Shown piece after piece: positions 19,025-27,456 of a DNA stretch of 64,000 nucleotides. The notes under the pieces were generated by a model, which saw only the letters and a program-made list of their open reading frames with translations, was not told the DNA's origin and made no database searches. Both the position numbers and the translations under genes were made by a program. Origin of the DNA: Candidatus Hydrogenedentota bacterium (GTDB taxonomy: Bacteria > Hydrogenedentota > Hydrogenedentia > Hydrogenedentales > CAITNO01); contig CAITNO010000152.1 in assembly GCA_903893795.1 (NCBI GenBank), positions 28,117 through 92,116 of the forward strand. The letters run 5' to 3'. Position 1 is the first letter of the stretch. The number at the start of each line of letters is the position of its first letter.

Positions 19025-21391
19025 TTACTTTGCCGCGGGCAGCCCTGTGCGTTGTATATGCCAGGGAAGCACCTTCTCTTCAAACACCCCCGACAGTCGC
19101 ACAGCGGCCTCGCGATCACCATAGTTTAGCATAATTAGATGTCCGTCTGCCTGTATGCTGAGAAAGACTCCATCGGGGCGTTCCGCCTCCACCATAGCCC
19201 TTGTCCAAGGGTGCAGGGATGGGGTCGCCCGGAGCGATTGGGCCACAAAGTCGCCGTAAAGGCTCGGTGGTTCCATGTCTCCTGTGAAACGCTTAAAGGC
19301 CCCGCTGCCCGTGTCGCCCGCCGCCCAGCGGTCAAAGACCGCCGTCTCGCCCTCCACCGTCTCCAGCGCCGAGCGCGGGAAAGACGGGTAAATGACCGTG
19401 CCCCCGGCCCGGGTCCAGGCATCAATCTTGGCCAGCACGTCCGGTTCGATGACATTGCCCCAGGCAAACATGAGCACCTTGTACCGGTCAAGGAAACCGT
19501 CGCGAATCAGATGCTCGTCGAGAAAGTCCACATCGGTCACCCGGCGGATCTCGCGGGCACGCGGATTGAAACCCCACGCATACAACTGCCGGAACGCCGC
19601 GTCCTCCAATTGGTTCATCGTTTCGGGATAATACACGGCCACTTCCACCAGCGGCGCCTGGCGCGTGTCCATCATCGGCAACCCGTTCAGCCACAGGTCC
19701 ACGGCCATTGGATGGGCAAAGAGATTGCTGTGATAGGTGAAGAAATGGTCGCCGTCGCAGGACAGCAGGTTGAACAGACGCCCTGTCACGCCGCGCGCCG
19801 TATGCGAACTGGCCGGCTCGCCGCCAATGCGCGCGCCATAGAGCCGCGCCGCAGAGGTGGCCATGCGGGTGGCGTAGAAATTCTGCTCGTAACTGTCGGT
19901 TTCATTGGTCGTCCGCACGCCGCCGTGCAGTTCGGCCATGGTCTTGGTCTGCGCGGCGTAGTCCGTGCCCGCCTCGCGGAAGCCCCAGCCGCCCGCCGAC
20001 TGGAAAAGCAGCGTGTTGGGCATGGCCGCCCTTGCCTCGCGGGCCCACCAGTCGCACCACAGCGACATGCTGTCGGTGTACCATCCCGTCAGGTCGAGCC
20101 GCTCCTGGCGGCTCTGAATCACCTGCGGCAGCGTCATGCGCACCTCGTCAAAGGCGCGCAGCGTCGATCCGTCCCATGCCTTGTTGAGCGCTTCAACCGA
20201 GCTGTATTTCTTCTTGAGATACTGTTCGTAATCGGCGCGCGCATAGGGGTCGCCCGCCCACCAGCCGATGTGGATGTGCATCTTCTGACCGCGCAGGCCC
20301 CAGTTGCCGCCCGCGGGATATTGCGACTCGCCGAAATTGCCGCTCGGCCCCAGGCGCACGGCCTCCAGAATGCCCTTGCCGTCGTAATGCTCGCCGAAGG
20401 CGCGCAGCACCCGCGTCACATGGCGCTTGTGCCAGGGACACCAGATGCTCTGGATGGCGTTCGATTCTCCGTGTTCCAGACAGACCATGCCCACACTTTC
20501 GGGACTGCTGGCAAACCAGTCGGGCAGCGCATAGGCCGAGCCGACGATGAGCAGGGGAAACCACTTCAGGTCGTACTGTTTGAGCTTTTCGACCACGTCG
20601 TCATAGAAACTGAAGTCGAATTTTCCCTCTTCCAGAGGCTCCAGCCGACGCCAGAGCACATAGCTTTCAATGGACGTGAACCCCAGCACGCGGGCCAGCG
20701 GGGCCAGTTCATCCATCGCCTCCAGCGAGGTCTTGAGATCGTCTTTGCCGTTGTCCAGCACCGACACCCCCGCCGTGGTGGTCAGTTCCATGGGGTGCGA
20801 CAGCGTGACCATGGGCGACACCTTCGCCGGGATGGTCTTGGCGACGGCGTCCCAGTCGGCCGGGGACAGCGCCGGACCAATGCGCAGGTCAACCAGATGG
20901 CGCAGTCCGCCGAGGGTCAGATGCGCATGTTTTGCATCGCGCGCAGGCGGTGCGGCCAGGTTGAATTCAAACACAGCACGGCGCAGCCCCCCCGTATTGA
21001 GCCGGGTGTAGGACCGCATGCGGGCAGGTCCCGCATACTGGCCGTTGAAGGCGTCATCGGCAAGGGCCTGGGCCGTGATCATGCCTGCGCCCTCGTCAAC
21101 AAAGGTCACCACCAGAGTGCGCGGCCCCTTTTTGAACCAGCGCGAATCGCTGATGCGAAACTGATAGGTGTTGAGCTTGTACGGGTCGGTGTCGGGCGCA
21201 AGTTCGAGGCAGTGCGTCTGGTGCAGGTCGGCCTCCGTGCATTCCCCAGGATTAAGCAGCACCGCGCCGCTTTGCTCCGCACCCGCACGGAAGGCGGGAT
21301 TCAGGCCTTCAAGATTGAGTGCCGTCGCGCTCAGTGCGCCCAGCAGAACAACGGAAAGGGTCAAGGCGCGAAGCGAGCGTGGCACGGGCAT
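19025..21391 (-). CDS. Secreted GH42-like putative beta-galactosidase
   Basis: 788 aa. The ATG at 21391 is chosen because AAAGGAGG lies seven bases upstream; a longer upstream open frame exists but lacks a ribosome site. A signal peptide (MPVPRSLRALTLSVVLLGALSATA) marks an exported protein. The centre is a TIM-barrel of the GH42/GH-A type, with PWHKRHVTRVLRAFGEHYDGKG and GPSGNFGESQYP, where the E after N-F-G is a candidate acid/base. It is followed by KKYSSVEALNKAWDGSTLRA and a trimerisation-like domain. It probably cleaves beta-linked sugars in the periplasm or outside. The substrate is not inferable. A SIS-domain gene lies upstream and mdh downstream. Confidence 0.7.
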   Translation of the reverse strand: MPVPRSLRALTLSVVLLGALSATALNLEGLNPAFRAGAEQSGAVLLNPGECTEADLHQTHCLELAPDTDPYKLNTYQFRISDSRWFKKGPRTLVVTFVDEGAGMITAQALADDAFNGQYAGPARMRSYTRLNTGGLRRAVFEFNLAAPPARDAKHAHLTLGGLRHLVDLRIGPALSPADWDAVAKTIPAKVSPMVTLSHPMELTTTAGVSVLDNGKDDLKTSLEAMDELAPLARVLGFTSIESYVLWRRLEPLEEGKFDFSFYDDVVEKLKQYDLKWFPLLIVGSAYALPDWFASSPESVGMVCLEHGESNAIQSIWCPWHKRHVTRVLRAFGEHYDGKGILEAVRLGPSGNFGESQYPAGGNWGLRGQKMHIHIGWWAGDPYARADYEQYLKKKYSSVEALNKAWDGSTLRAFDEVRMTLPQVIQSRQERLDLTGWYTDSMSLWCDWWAREARAAMPNTLLFQSAGGWGFREAGTDYAAQTKTMAELHGGVRTTNETDSYEQNFYATRMATSAARLYGARIGGEPASSHTARGVTGRLFNLLSCDGDHFFTYHSNLFAHPMAVDLWLNGLPMMDTRQAPLVEVAVYYPETMNQLEDAAFRQLYAWGFNPRAREIRRVTDVDFLDEHLIRDGFLDRYKVLMFAWGNVIEPDVLAKIDAWTRAGGTVIYPSFPRSALETVEGETAVFDRWAAGDTGSGAFKRFTGDMEPPSLYGDFVAQSLRATPSLHPWTRAMVEAERPDGVFLSIQADGHLIMLNYGDREAAVRLSGVFEEKVLPWHIQRTGLPAAK

Positions 21392-21517
21392 TTCAACCTC
21401 CTTTGTGGACTTAATCGGCACAGTGAAATCGGGGCTCAGCACCACAAATCGGGCAGATCGGACTGATCCGACCAATCGGACCGATGCTTGCGCAACCTGG
21501 GTCTCATAAGCCCCACA

Positions 21518-21532
21518 GGGCGGTATCCGCCC
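21518..21532. repeat. Small hairpin between the SIS and GH42-like genes
   Basis: GGGCGG-tat-CCGCCC lies three bases beyond the SIS stop on the minus strand. The adjoining 21440-21485 is a degenerate repeat of GATCGGAC/GATCCGAC units. The element may be a terminator or a dispersed repeat. No T-run is present. Confidence 0.4.
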
Positions 21533-21535
21533 AGC

Positions 21536-22195
21536 CTACCGCGGTTCGGGATAGTAATGCGCCTCGATCAGGCAGCACAGCGTGTGCCACAGCGTGGCGT
21601 GGGCCTCCTGCACGACCTTGGTCGAATCGCCCGGCGTCTTGATCACGATGTCGGCAAAGTCCGCCATGGCGCCGCCCTTGGGGCCGGTGAACGCGATACC
21701 CGTGCCGCCCTTGGCCTTGGCCACAGACAGCGCCATGCGGCAGTTTGGCGCGTTGCCACTGGTCGAAATGGCCAGCAGCACGTCGCCGGGCCGCATCATG
21801 ACGTTCAGTTCCTGCGCGAAGGAAATGTCGCGCATCGGCGAGTCGTTCTCCACGGCGGTCTTCAGCGCGAGGTTGAGGCCCAGCGTGATCGCCGGCAGGC
21901 CCGCCTCCAGATGCTGCGCCAGATCGACGCCATAGGGCAGCGGCTCCAGCGCCGCCATGAACGCGCTCGACAGCGGGCGGCGACGCTCAAAGCTCTTGAC
22001 CAGTTCGCCGACGATGTGCATCGCGTCGGCGTAGGAGCCGCCGTTGCCGCAGGTGAACAGCGTGCCGCCGCCGTCATAGCACTTCACGAGCGCCTCATGC
22101 GTCTTTACCAGCTCCTGCGAGCAGGTCTCCAAATCGGGGCTGCGCCCCAGCATGCCGTCAACGATCATTTGTTCAAGCGTATTAAGACTGGACAT
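21536..22195 (-). CDS. SIS-domain protein, GmhA/DiaA-like phosphosugar isomerase
   Basis: 219 aa from the ATG at 22195, which follows CGGAGAA. It is one sugar-isomerase (SIS) domain: FTCGNGGSYADAMHIVGELVKSF, with the S/T phosphate-binding loop in LLAISTSGNAPN, and a late EAHATLWHTLCCLIE helix. The order and spacing match sedoheptulose-7-phosphate isomerase GmhA and the DnaA-binding homologue DiaA. GmhA makes heptose for lipopolysaccharide. No other heptose gene is in view, so the role is open. It is divergent from the vapBC module and upstream of the GH42-like gene on the same strand. Confidence 0.85.
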   Translation of the reverse strand: MSSLNTLEQMIVDGMLGRSPDLETCSQELVKTHEALVKCYDGGGTLFTCGNGGSYADAMHIVGELVKSFERRRPLSSAFMAALEPLPYGVDLAQHLEAGLPAITLGLNLALKTAVENDSPMRDISFAQELNVMMRPGDVLLAISTSGNAPNCRMALSVAKAKGGTGIAFTGPKGGAMADFADIVIKTPGDSTKVVQEAHATLWHTLCCLIEAHYYPEPR

Positions 22196-22318
22196 GGCAA
22201 TTCTCCGGTTGGAATGGGCGTAAAAACGTGATTCTAAACGAAAACAGGGGGGCGGTTCACTTTGCATTCGGGGCAACCGACCTGAAACGCCAACATTCCC
22301 CGTCAACCGAAAGGTCAC

Positions 22319-22348
22319 TTGTTTTGTGTATTGTAATGTGTGACAATA
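22319..22348 (+). promoter_or_regulatory. vapBC promoter with overlapping inverted-repeat operator
   Basis: TTGTTT (22319-22324) and GACAAT (22342-22347) have a 17-base spacer. TATTGT (22329-22334) and ACAATA (22343-22348) form an exact inverted repeat across the spacer and the -10. VapB antitoxins normally bind such repeats to repress their own operon, so autoregulation is likely. Confidence 0.5.
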
Positions 22349-22371
22349 TGTGTAGAAAAGGAATTTCCGAT

Positions 22372-22578
22372 ATGGCAACCAACCTCGCATTGGACGACAA
22401 CCTCATTCTGGAGGCGGTCAAGGCAGGCGGACACCGTACCAAACGGGACGCCGTGCAGGCCGCATTGACGGAGTATGTCCAGCGGCGAAAACAACTGGAA
22501 ATTCTGGGTGCCTTCGGCCAGGTCGATTTCCGCGACGACTATGACCACAAAGCGCTGCGGCAACGGCACCGCAAATGA
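22372..22578 (+). CDS. vapB: VapB-type antitoxin
   Basis: 68 aa. The ATG at 22372 is preceded by AAAAGGAA, and in-frame ATGs at 22336 and 22348 are less likely because they fall in the promoter. The N terminus MATNLALDDNLILEAVKAGGHRTKRDAVQAALTEY is a short strand followed by two helices, as in the ribbon-helix-helix DNA-binding part of VapB. The tail IDFR-like segment (AFGQVDFRDDYD) is the type that wraps the toxin active site. It should neutralise the PIN toxin and repress the operon. It overlaps vapC by four bases (ATGA). Confidence 0.85.
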   Translation: MATNLALDDNLILEAVKAGGHRTKRDAVQAALTEYVQRRKQLEILGAFGQVDFRDDYDHKALRQRHRK

Positions 22579-22994
22579 AAATCCTGGTGGACACCTCCGT
22601 GTGGTCACTGGCTCTGCGTCGTAGGGAGAACGTCCTCTCGGCGGCAGAACGAGGCTTGGTCAATGAGTTGCGGGGACTTGTCGAGGAGGGACGGGTGGAG
22701 GTATTGGGCCTTATTCGTCAGGAACTTCTAACCGGGGTGCGGGAGGAGAAGGCGTTTGAAAAGCTGCGAAGCCTGCTTGAGCCTTTTGAAGACTTCCCCA
22801 TAACGACTGCGGACCATGAAACAGCGGCGCGTATCTCCAACGCCGCACGGAGTAAAGGGGTGACCATTTCAACGATTGATGCGCTGATCGCGGCAGTCGC
22901 GGCAAACCATCACATGCCTGTGTTCACCACGGACAAGGATTTCCAGCATCTCGCGAAGGTGGTCGAGGTTCCACTGCACACGCCGCAGGGTTAA
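22575..22994 (+). CDS. vapC: VapC-type PIN-domain ribonuclease toxin
   Basis: 139 aa. PIN-domain acidic residues are all visible: D6 in LVDTSVW, E in RQELLTGVREE, D in STIDALIAA, and D in FTTDKDFQHLA. VapC toxins cut specific RNAs, often tRNA, in a Mg2+-dependent way, and stop translation when the antitoxin is lost. Translation is coupled to vapB by the ATGA overlap. Nothing else in the neighbourhood suggests a plasmid or phage context, so this is a chromosomal module. Confidence 0.92.
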   Translation: MKILVDTSVWSLALRRRENVLSAAERGLVNELRGLVEEGRVEVLGLIRQELLTGVREEKAFEKLRSLLEPFEDFPITTADHETAARISNAARSKGVTISTIDALIAAVAANHHMPVFTTDKDFQHLAKVVEVPLHTPQG

Positions 22995-23036
22995 AAAGTC
23001 CTGCAATAGAAGCAACGGTCCAGAATACAGTTCCGC

Positions 23037-23960
23037 TCAGCGCTTGTCTGTTGACTGCGCCCCAACCCGCCCCCTTGCCGCCCGACCAATGAGCACAAAG
23101 GGGAAGGCCGCCGCCAGGAGCCACAGCGCGATGGCAAACACACTGCAGGCCCCCGCCCAGGGCAGTTCGGCCGAGGGAAACAGATAGGGCCAGAAGGCCA
23201 GGCCAAAACGTTCCTGGCTGACAAAGAGCCCGAGGGCCAGCGCCGCCAGGCCGACATGGCCCGTGCGCAGCACGATTTCGTTGAGCACCGCGCCCAGAAC
23301 AATGGCCATGCCCAGGGTGCACAGCGCGGTGGGCACGACCCCCTCGTAGTCATTGTTGTACCGGAACCACCACAGCACCAGCGGCAAGAACCACAGCCCC
23401 CACAGCAGCCCCGTCGCGGCATGCACCACAAGGCGGTTCTTGCCCGCAAGCCGGGGCAGCAGGTAGCCGCGCCAGCCGAGTTCGCTGCCGAGCGCCGCCG
23501 CGGCCACCACCGTTGCCCCCAGCAGAACGCTCAGAGCGATGCCGAGAACCGTGAGGAGGGGCGGCAGCATGGCCATGACATTGGGCGGAATCTGCTCCAC
23601 CGTTGACGCACCGAACTGCCCCATGAGCGTGGACAGCCCCCACTGCGGGCCGACAAAACCGCACAGCCAGGACAGCGCATAGTTCACCGCGAACAACGCG
23701 GGCACGGCTGTGATCAGCCACAGGGCCGGTCCGGCGGGCAACGGCCAGACTTTCGGCATCGGATTGCCGGGGTCGGGGCAGACACGGGAGGCCGCCAGTG
23801 CACCTAGGGCCGGAATCCACATGACAACAACCAGCAGCAGCGTGTTGAATATGGTCGGGTTCTTATAGGCGACCAGTCCGGCAAACAGCAGGCCGAACTG
23901 CACGGCATAGCCGATTCCAAATGTAAAGGCCAGATAGACGAATACGCGCTTTTTGTCCAT
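23037..23960 (-). CDS. CPBP-family intramembrane protein with altered protease motifs
   Basis: 307 aa with about eight membrane helices; AAGGA precedes the ATG. The fold is that of CPBP (CAAX protease and bacteriocin-processing) proteins: GSELGWRGYLLPRL matches motif 1 and GLLWGLWFLPL matches motif 2. In active members motif 1 is EExxxR and motif 2 has a catalytic histidine (usually WGLWHLP). Here S159 replaces the first glutamate and F191 replaces the histidine, so proteolysis is doubtful. Related proteins act in bacteriocin immunity or membrane-protein processing. The gene stands alone between vapC (convergent) and ilvD (same strand). Confidence 0.8.
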   Translation of the reverse strand: MDKKRVFVYLAFTFGIGYAVQFGLLFAGLVAYKNPTIFNTLLLVVVMWIPALGALAASRVCPDPGNPMPKVWPLPAGPALWLITAVPALFAVNYALSWLCGFVGPQWGLSTLMGQFGASTVEQIPPNVMAMLPPLLTVLGIALSVLLGATVVAAAALGSELGWRGYLLPRLAGKNRLVVHAATGLLWGLWFLPLVLWWFRYNNDYEGVVPTALCTLGMAIVLGAVLNEIVLRTGHVGLAALALGLFVSQERFGLAFWPYLFPSAELPWAGACSVFAIALWLLAAAFPFVLIGRAARGRVGAQSTDKR

Positions 23961-24051
23961 GAGCGTCCTTCAGGGGTTGTCCGTTACGGCTTAACCTTGC
24001 CAGAAGCAAAACGCCTGATGCAAGGATTGGGGCGACAACCAGGAAAACAGC

Positions 24052-24090
24052 ACGGCGGCGGGAAGAGCCTTCCGGTCCGCCCGCCGCCGT
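24052..24090 (-). terminator. Terminator after ilvD
   Basis: An 11-bp perfect stem ACGGCGGCGGG (24052-24062) and CCCGCCGCCGT (24080-24090). On the minus strand it is followed by GCTGTTTTCC and lies 14 bases after the ilvD stop. Confidence 0.75.
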
Positions 24091-24103
24091 TACAATCTGT
24101 GGG

Positions 24104-25774
24104 TTATTGGAGCACCGCGCCGGTGTTGGCGCTGGTCACCAGGCGCTGGTAACGCTTGAGCCAGCCAGTCAGGGCGCGGTCAGGCGGCGGACCGACGGAC
24201 TTGAGCCGCGCCTCGATTTCCTGATCGTCCAGTTTCAGGTTAATCGTGCGGGCCGGGATGTCGATTTCAATAATGTCGCCGCTGCGCACTGCGGCAATGG
24301 GCCCGCCCTCGGCCGCCTCGGGGCTCACATGGCCGATGCAGGCGCCGCGCGTGCCGCCCGAGAAGCGGCCGTCGGTGATGAGGCTGACGCTCTTGCCCAG
24401 CCCCGCGCCCATGACGGCCGACGTGGGCGCCAGCATCTCGCGCATGCCCGGACCGCCTTTCGGTCCCTCGTAGCGCAGCACCACAATGTCGCCTGCCTTC
24501 ACGTCGCCGTTGAGAATGCCCTTCATGGCGTCCTCCTCGCTTTCATAGACCACCGCCGGGCCGGTGTGCCGAAGCACTTCCTTGTCCACACCCGCCTCTT
24601 TCACCACCGCGCCGAGCGGCGCAAGATTGCCAAACAGAATCGCCAGACCGCCGGTCGGGCTGTAGGGAGCGTCCACCGACTTGATCACATCGCTGTCCAG
24701 CGACTGCCTGCCTGCGATATTCTCACCCAGGGTCTTGAGCGTGACCGTGGGACGATCGAGGTGGAGGATGCCCGGTTTCTTGGCAAGTTCGCCCAGGATC
24801 GCGCTGATGCCCCCGGCACGGTCCACGTCGGACATGTGCCAGTGGTACGACGGCGACACCTTGCAGATGTTCGGCACGCGCGCGCTCACCTCGTTGAGCC
24901 GCTCCAGCGGGTAGTCCACGCCCGCTTCCTGCGCGATGGCCAGCGTGTGCAGCACCGTGTTGGTCGAGCCGCCCATGGCCATGTCCAGCGCGAAGGCATT
25001 GTCGATGGATTCTGCGGTCACGATGTCGCGGGCGCGCACGCCCGCCTTGTGCAGTGCAATCACCTGGCGCGCCGCCTCGCGGACCAGTTCCTTGCGGCGC
25101 GGGTCCGTGGCGACGATGCTGCCGTTGCCCGGCAGCGCCATGCCCAGCGCCTCGCACAGGCAGTTCATCGAGTTGGCAGTGAACATCCCCGAGCAGGACC
25201 CGGCCGACGGGCACGCCTTGCATTCAAGCTCTTCCAACTGCTCGTCATTTATCTTGCCCTGCTTGTAGGCGCCCACCGCCTCGAACACCGTGATCAGGTC
25301 CGTGTCCTTGCCGTCCACCTTCTTGCCCGTCTCCATCGGCCCGCCGGAGACAAATATCGTCGGGATGTTGCAGCGCATCGCGCCCATCAGCATGCCCGGC
25401 ACGATCTTGTCACAGTTGGGGATGCAGATCATCGCGTCAAACTGGTGCGCCTGTATCATCGTCTCCACGCAGTCGGCGATGAGTTCGCGCGACGGCAGGC
25501 TAAACTTCATGCCGCTGTGGCCCATGGCCACGCCGTCGCAAACGCCGATGGTGTTGAATTCAAAGGGAACGCCGCCGGCCTCCTCCACCGCCGCGCAGGC
25601 GAGGCGCCCAAACACGTTCAGATGGGCGTGACCGGGGATTATCTCAACGAAGCTGTTGCAGATGGCCACAAAAGGCTTATCGAAATCCTTCTTGTCTTTG
25701 ACCTTGCCCGTGGCCCGCAGCAGCGCGCGGTGCGGCGCCCGTTCAAAACCCTGCTTGACGATCTCACTGCCCAT
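24104..25774 (-). CDS. ilvD: Dihydroxy-acid dehydratase
   Basis: 556 aa, full length. It dehydrates 2,3-dihydroxy-isovalerate or -methylvalerate to the 2-keto acid in valine, leucine and isoleucine synthesis. An Fe-S cluster is ligated by cysteines in CNSFVEI, IPNCDKIVPGML and SAGSCSGMFTANSMNCL. The family motifs DGVAMGHSGMKFSLPSREL, GGSTNTVLH and DGRFSGGTRG are all present. The RBS is AAGGAG. Expression is from the promoter at 25878-25906, with a 95-base leader containing a hairpin. No other branched-chain gene is nearby. Sugar-acid dehydratases of the same superfamily (Edd, AraC type) are less similar in the motifs seen. Confidence 0.97.
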   Translation of the reverse strand: MGSEIVKQGFERAPHRALLRATGKVKDKKDFDKPFVAICNSFVEIIPGHAHLNVFGRLACAAVEEAGGVPFEFNTIGVCDGVAMGHSGMKFSLPSRELIADCVETMIQAHQFDAMICIPNCDKIVPGMLMGAMRCNIPTIFVSGGPMETGKKVDGKDTDLITVFEAVGAYKQGKINDEQLEELECKACPSAGSCSGMFTANSMNCLCEALGMALPGNGSIVATDPRRKELVREAARQVIALHKAGVRARDIVTAESIDNAFALDMAMGGSTNTVLHTLAIAQEAGVDYPLERLNEVSARVPNICKVSPSYHWHMSDVDRAGGISAILGELAKKPGILHLDRPTVTLKTLGENIAGRQSLDSDVIKSVDAPYSPTGGLAILFGNLAPLGAVVKEAGVDKEVLRHTGPAVVYESEEDAMKGILNGDVKAGDIVVLRYEGPKGGPGMREMLAPTSAVMGAGLGKSVSLITDGRFSGGTRGACIGHVSPEAAEGGPIAAVRSGDIIEIDIPARTINLKLDDQEIEARLKSVGPPPDRALTGWLKRYQRLVTSANTGAVLQ

Positions 25775-25835
25775 AACTCAATCTCCTTGCGCGCGTCGGC
25801 GCGGTAATGACGCAGATGTGTATGAAGGGGCCGCG

Positions 25836-25859
25836 GCGCCGAAATGCCGGATTCGGCGC
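25836..25859 (-). promoter_or_regulatory. Hairpin in the ilvD leader
   Basis: GCGCCGAA-atgccgga-TTCGGCGC is an 8-bp stem in the 5' leader of ilvD, 60-85 bases before its start. No leader peptide rich in Ile, Val or Leu and no T-box motif was found. The hairpin could still affect elongation or stability. Confidence 0.4.
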
Positions 25860-25877
25860 GCGGCGACCCCAAATAAA

Positions 25878-25906
25878 AGTATAGCCCCCCGCGGCAACGG
25901 GGTCAA
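25878..25906 (-). promoter_or_regulatory. Sigma70-type promoter for ilvD
   Basis: On the minus strand TTGACC (25906-25901), a 17-base spacer and TATACT (25883-25878). Both hexamers are one mismatch from consensus. The transcript would start near 25871. Confidence 0.75.
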
Positions 25907-25909
25907 AAC

Positions 25910-26157
25910 GAACATGCAATGCTGTAAACACAGCCATTGAACAATTCTGACCGCACTTGCCTTTCTAACCGCACTTGCCTTGCCCCGGAGGAAGCACACA
26001 GCAATGGCAGCACCAAGGGCCTTCGGGGTAGGTCGGTTCTGTTTTGCCCCCGAAGCGGGCGAACAAGAGGATGGCACCCGACTCCCGGCTCTTCGCGGGT
26101 GGGGGTAATTCCGAGGCAGACGTGATGCCTTCGGTGCGGGAAAGCAACGTCAGCCTA
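25910..26157. other. Intergenic stretch with short repeats upstream of the lytic transglycosylase
   Basis: No gene is seen. A 14-base direct repeat ACCGCACTTGCCTT occurs at 25950-25963 and 25968-25981. Bases 26041-26115 hold a GC-rich segment (GAAGCGGGCGAACAAGAGG... GACTCCCGGCTCTTCGCGGG) that looks like another dispersed element. Confidence 0.5.
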
Positions 26158-26186
26158 TTGCCCCTCTTGGGCGTTGATGTTATACT
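26158..26186 (+). promoter_or_regulatory. Sigma70-type promoter for the lytic transglycosylase gene
   Basis: TTGCCC (26158-26163), a 17-base spacer and TATACT (26181-26186). It gives a leader of about 48 bases. Confidence 0.55.
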
Positions 26187-26240
26187 GTTGACAATCGATT
26201 ATATGTGGAGTCCTGTCCAAACGGGAATGGCCAGTCCAGC

Positions 26241-27218
26241 ATGACCATGCACCTATATATGCAAACCGTGGGGGTTGTGGCGGCGGCGCTGATGGCGCTG
26301 GGCGGGGGTGCATCTGCGGAACCCAAGGGGGGTGCAGAGGCGGGTAGGGTGCAGGTGGCAGAGGTGGTCAAGTCGGCCGGGCCGGTGGCGGCGGTGAAGC
26401 CGCAGTTGGCCGAACGGCCCAAACCGCGCTCGCTGCACCAGTTCCGGGACAAGGCGGGCACGATGACTTTCACCAACCGCCCGGACAAGTACAAAACGCG
26501 CAATGACTTTGTGGAGGTTTCCATCCGGTACGAGCGCATTCCTCTTCCGGCCAAGTACACACCCGCGCCCAAGCCGATGGCGCCGTCCGTTGTGCCGCGC
26601 ACCGTGGAAGACGCAACGCTGCGCGATATTGTGAAGCGCTATGCGACGATCTACGGGCTGGATGAATCGCTGGTGTATGCGGTTATCCAGGCCGAGAGCG
26701 CCTTTGACCCCGATGCGGTGTCCCCGGCGGGGGCGCGGGGGCTCATGCAGCTCATGCCTGGCACGGCGCTGGAGATGGGCGTGACCGACATCTTTGACCC
26801 GCTCCAGAATGTGGCGGGCGGCACGCAGTATCTGTCGAAAATGATGGGCCTTTTCCAGGACAAGCAGCTCGCCGTGGCGGCTTATAATGCCGGTCCGGAA
26901 AACGTCAAGAAGTATGCCGGGGTGCCGCCTTTTGACGAGACGCAAAGCTATGTCAAGATCGTGATGGCCCTCGACGAGTCATACCGCAAGGGCGGTTTCG
27001 CGCCGAACGTGCGGATGGCCAACACCAGCAAGTACCAGTTCCACCATTCACTGGGCAAGGCCCCGGCGAAGGGATCCTTCACCATTTGTTTCCACAGCGG
27101 ACTGACCCAGCCCGCCGACCGGGTGGTGGACAAGGAACCCTACTGGTTCATCGAATACGCCAACCGCTCCTACCCGGTCCGCAAGGACCTGGTGAAATCC
27201 ATCCAGAAGGCGGCGTGA
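26241..27218 (+). CDS. Lytic transglycosylase (SLT domain), secreted
   Basis: 325 aa from the ATG at 26241; ATGs at 26247 and 26259 are alternatives because the ribosome site is weak. The N-terminal hydrophobic stretch (VGVVAAALMALGGGASA) is a signal peptide. An Ala/Pro-rich linker and a short beta region (HQFRDKAGTMTFTNRPDKY, DUF4124-like) come next. The SLT domain runs from about residue 125: the catalytic E152 in VIQAESAFDPDAVSPAGARGLMQLMPGTA, then NVAGGTQYLSKM and AVAAYNAGPENVKKYAG. It cleaves peptidoglycan glycan strands with 1,6-anhydro product formation in the periplasm. About 90 residues after the SLT domain are not recognised. Confidence 0.9.
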   Translation: MTMHLYMQTVGVVAAALMALGGGASAEPKGGAEAGRVQVAEVVKSAGPVAAVKPQLAERPKPRSLHQFRDKAGTMTFTNRPDKYKTRNDFVEVSIRYERIPLPAKYTPAPKPMAPSVVPRTVEDATLRDIVKRYATIYGLDESLVYAVIQAESAFDPDAVSPAGARGLMQLMPGTALEMGVTDIFDPLQNVAGGTQYLSKMMGLFQDKQLAVAAYNAGPENVKKYAGVPPFDETQSYVKIVMALDESYRKGGFAPNVRMANTSKYQFHHSLGKAPAKGSFTICFHSGLTQPADRVVDKEPYWFIEYANRSYPVRKDLVKSIQKAA

Positions 27219-27294
27219 CGCACCGGGGAAGGGGTTTCCAAGCAATGATGCGCCACAGAATCCACAGAATAATGCCCTTCGTTATTCCCTTCTC

Positions 27295-27398
27295 CGTCAT
27301 TCCCGCGAAGGCGGGAATCCAGGCTTGGCAGGGGTTTGGGTCGTCGTGGAGCGTTCTGGATTCCCGCCTCCGCGGGAATGGCGGAGTGGGGAATGACG
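27295..27398. repeat. 104-bp MITE-like element made of two inverted palindromes
   Basis: The ends are exact inverted repeats (CGTCATTCC at 27295-27303 and GGAATGACG at 27390-27398). Each half contains a hairpin: ATTCCCGC-gaag-GCGGGAAT (27299-27318) and ATTCCCGC-ctcc-GCGGGAAT (27360-27379). This matches the widely scattered 'CGTCATTCCCGCGAAGGCGGGAAT' family, recalled from many genomes. It sits between the lytic transglycosylase and the glycine-repeat protein. Confidence 0.75.
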
Positions 27399-27456
27399 GG
27401 GAGGAGGAGCATGGGGAGTGGGATGGTGGACGGGGGAATGAGGGAGGGGAGATTGC

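Noticed and set aside
19139..21466. 775-codon plus-strand open frame opposite the GH42-like gene
   Set aside because: It is a shadow frame: no start signal, no domain and strongly biased composition.
24107..25807. 566-codon plus-strand open frame opposite ilvD
   Set aside because: It is a shadow of a complete ilvD with all motifs on the other strand.
26188..26216. TTGACA at 26188 as the -35 of the lytic transglycosylase promoter
   Set aside because: There is no -10-like hexamer at 16-18 bases downstream. The TTGCCC-17-TATACT pair at 26158 is better.
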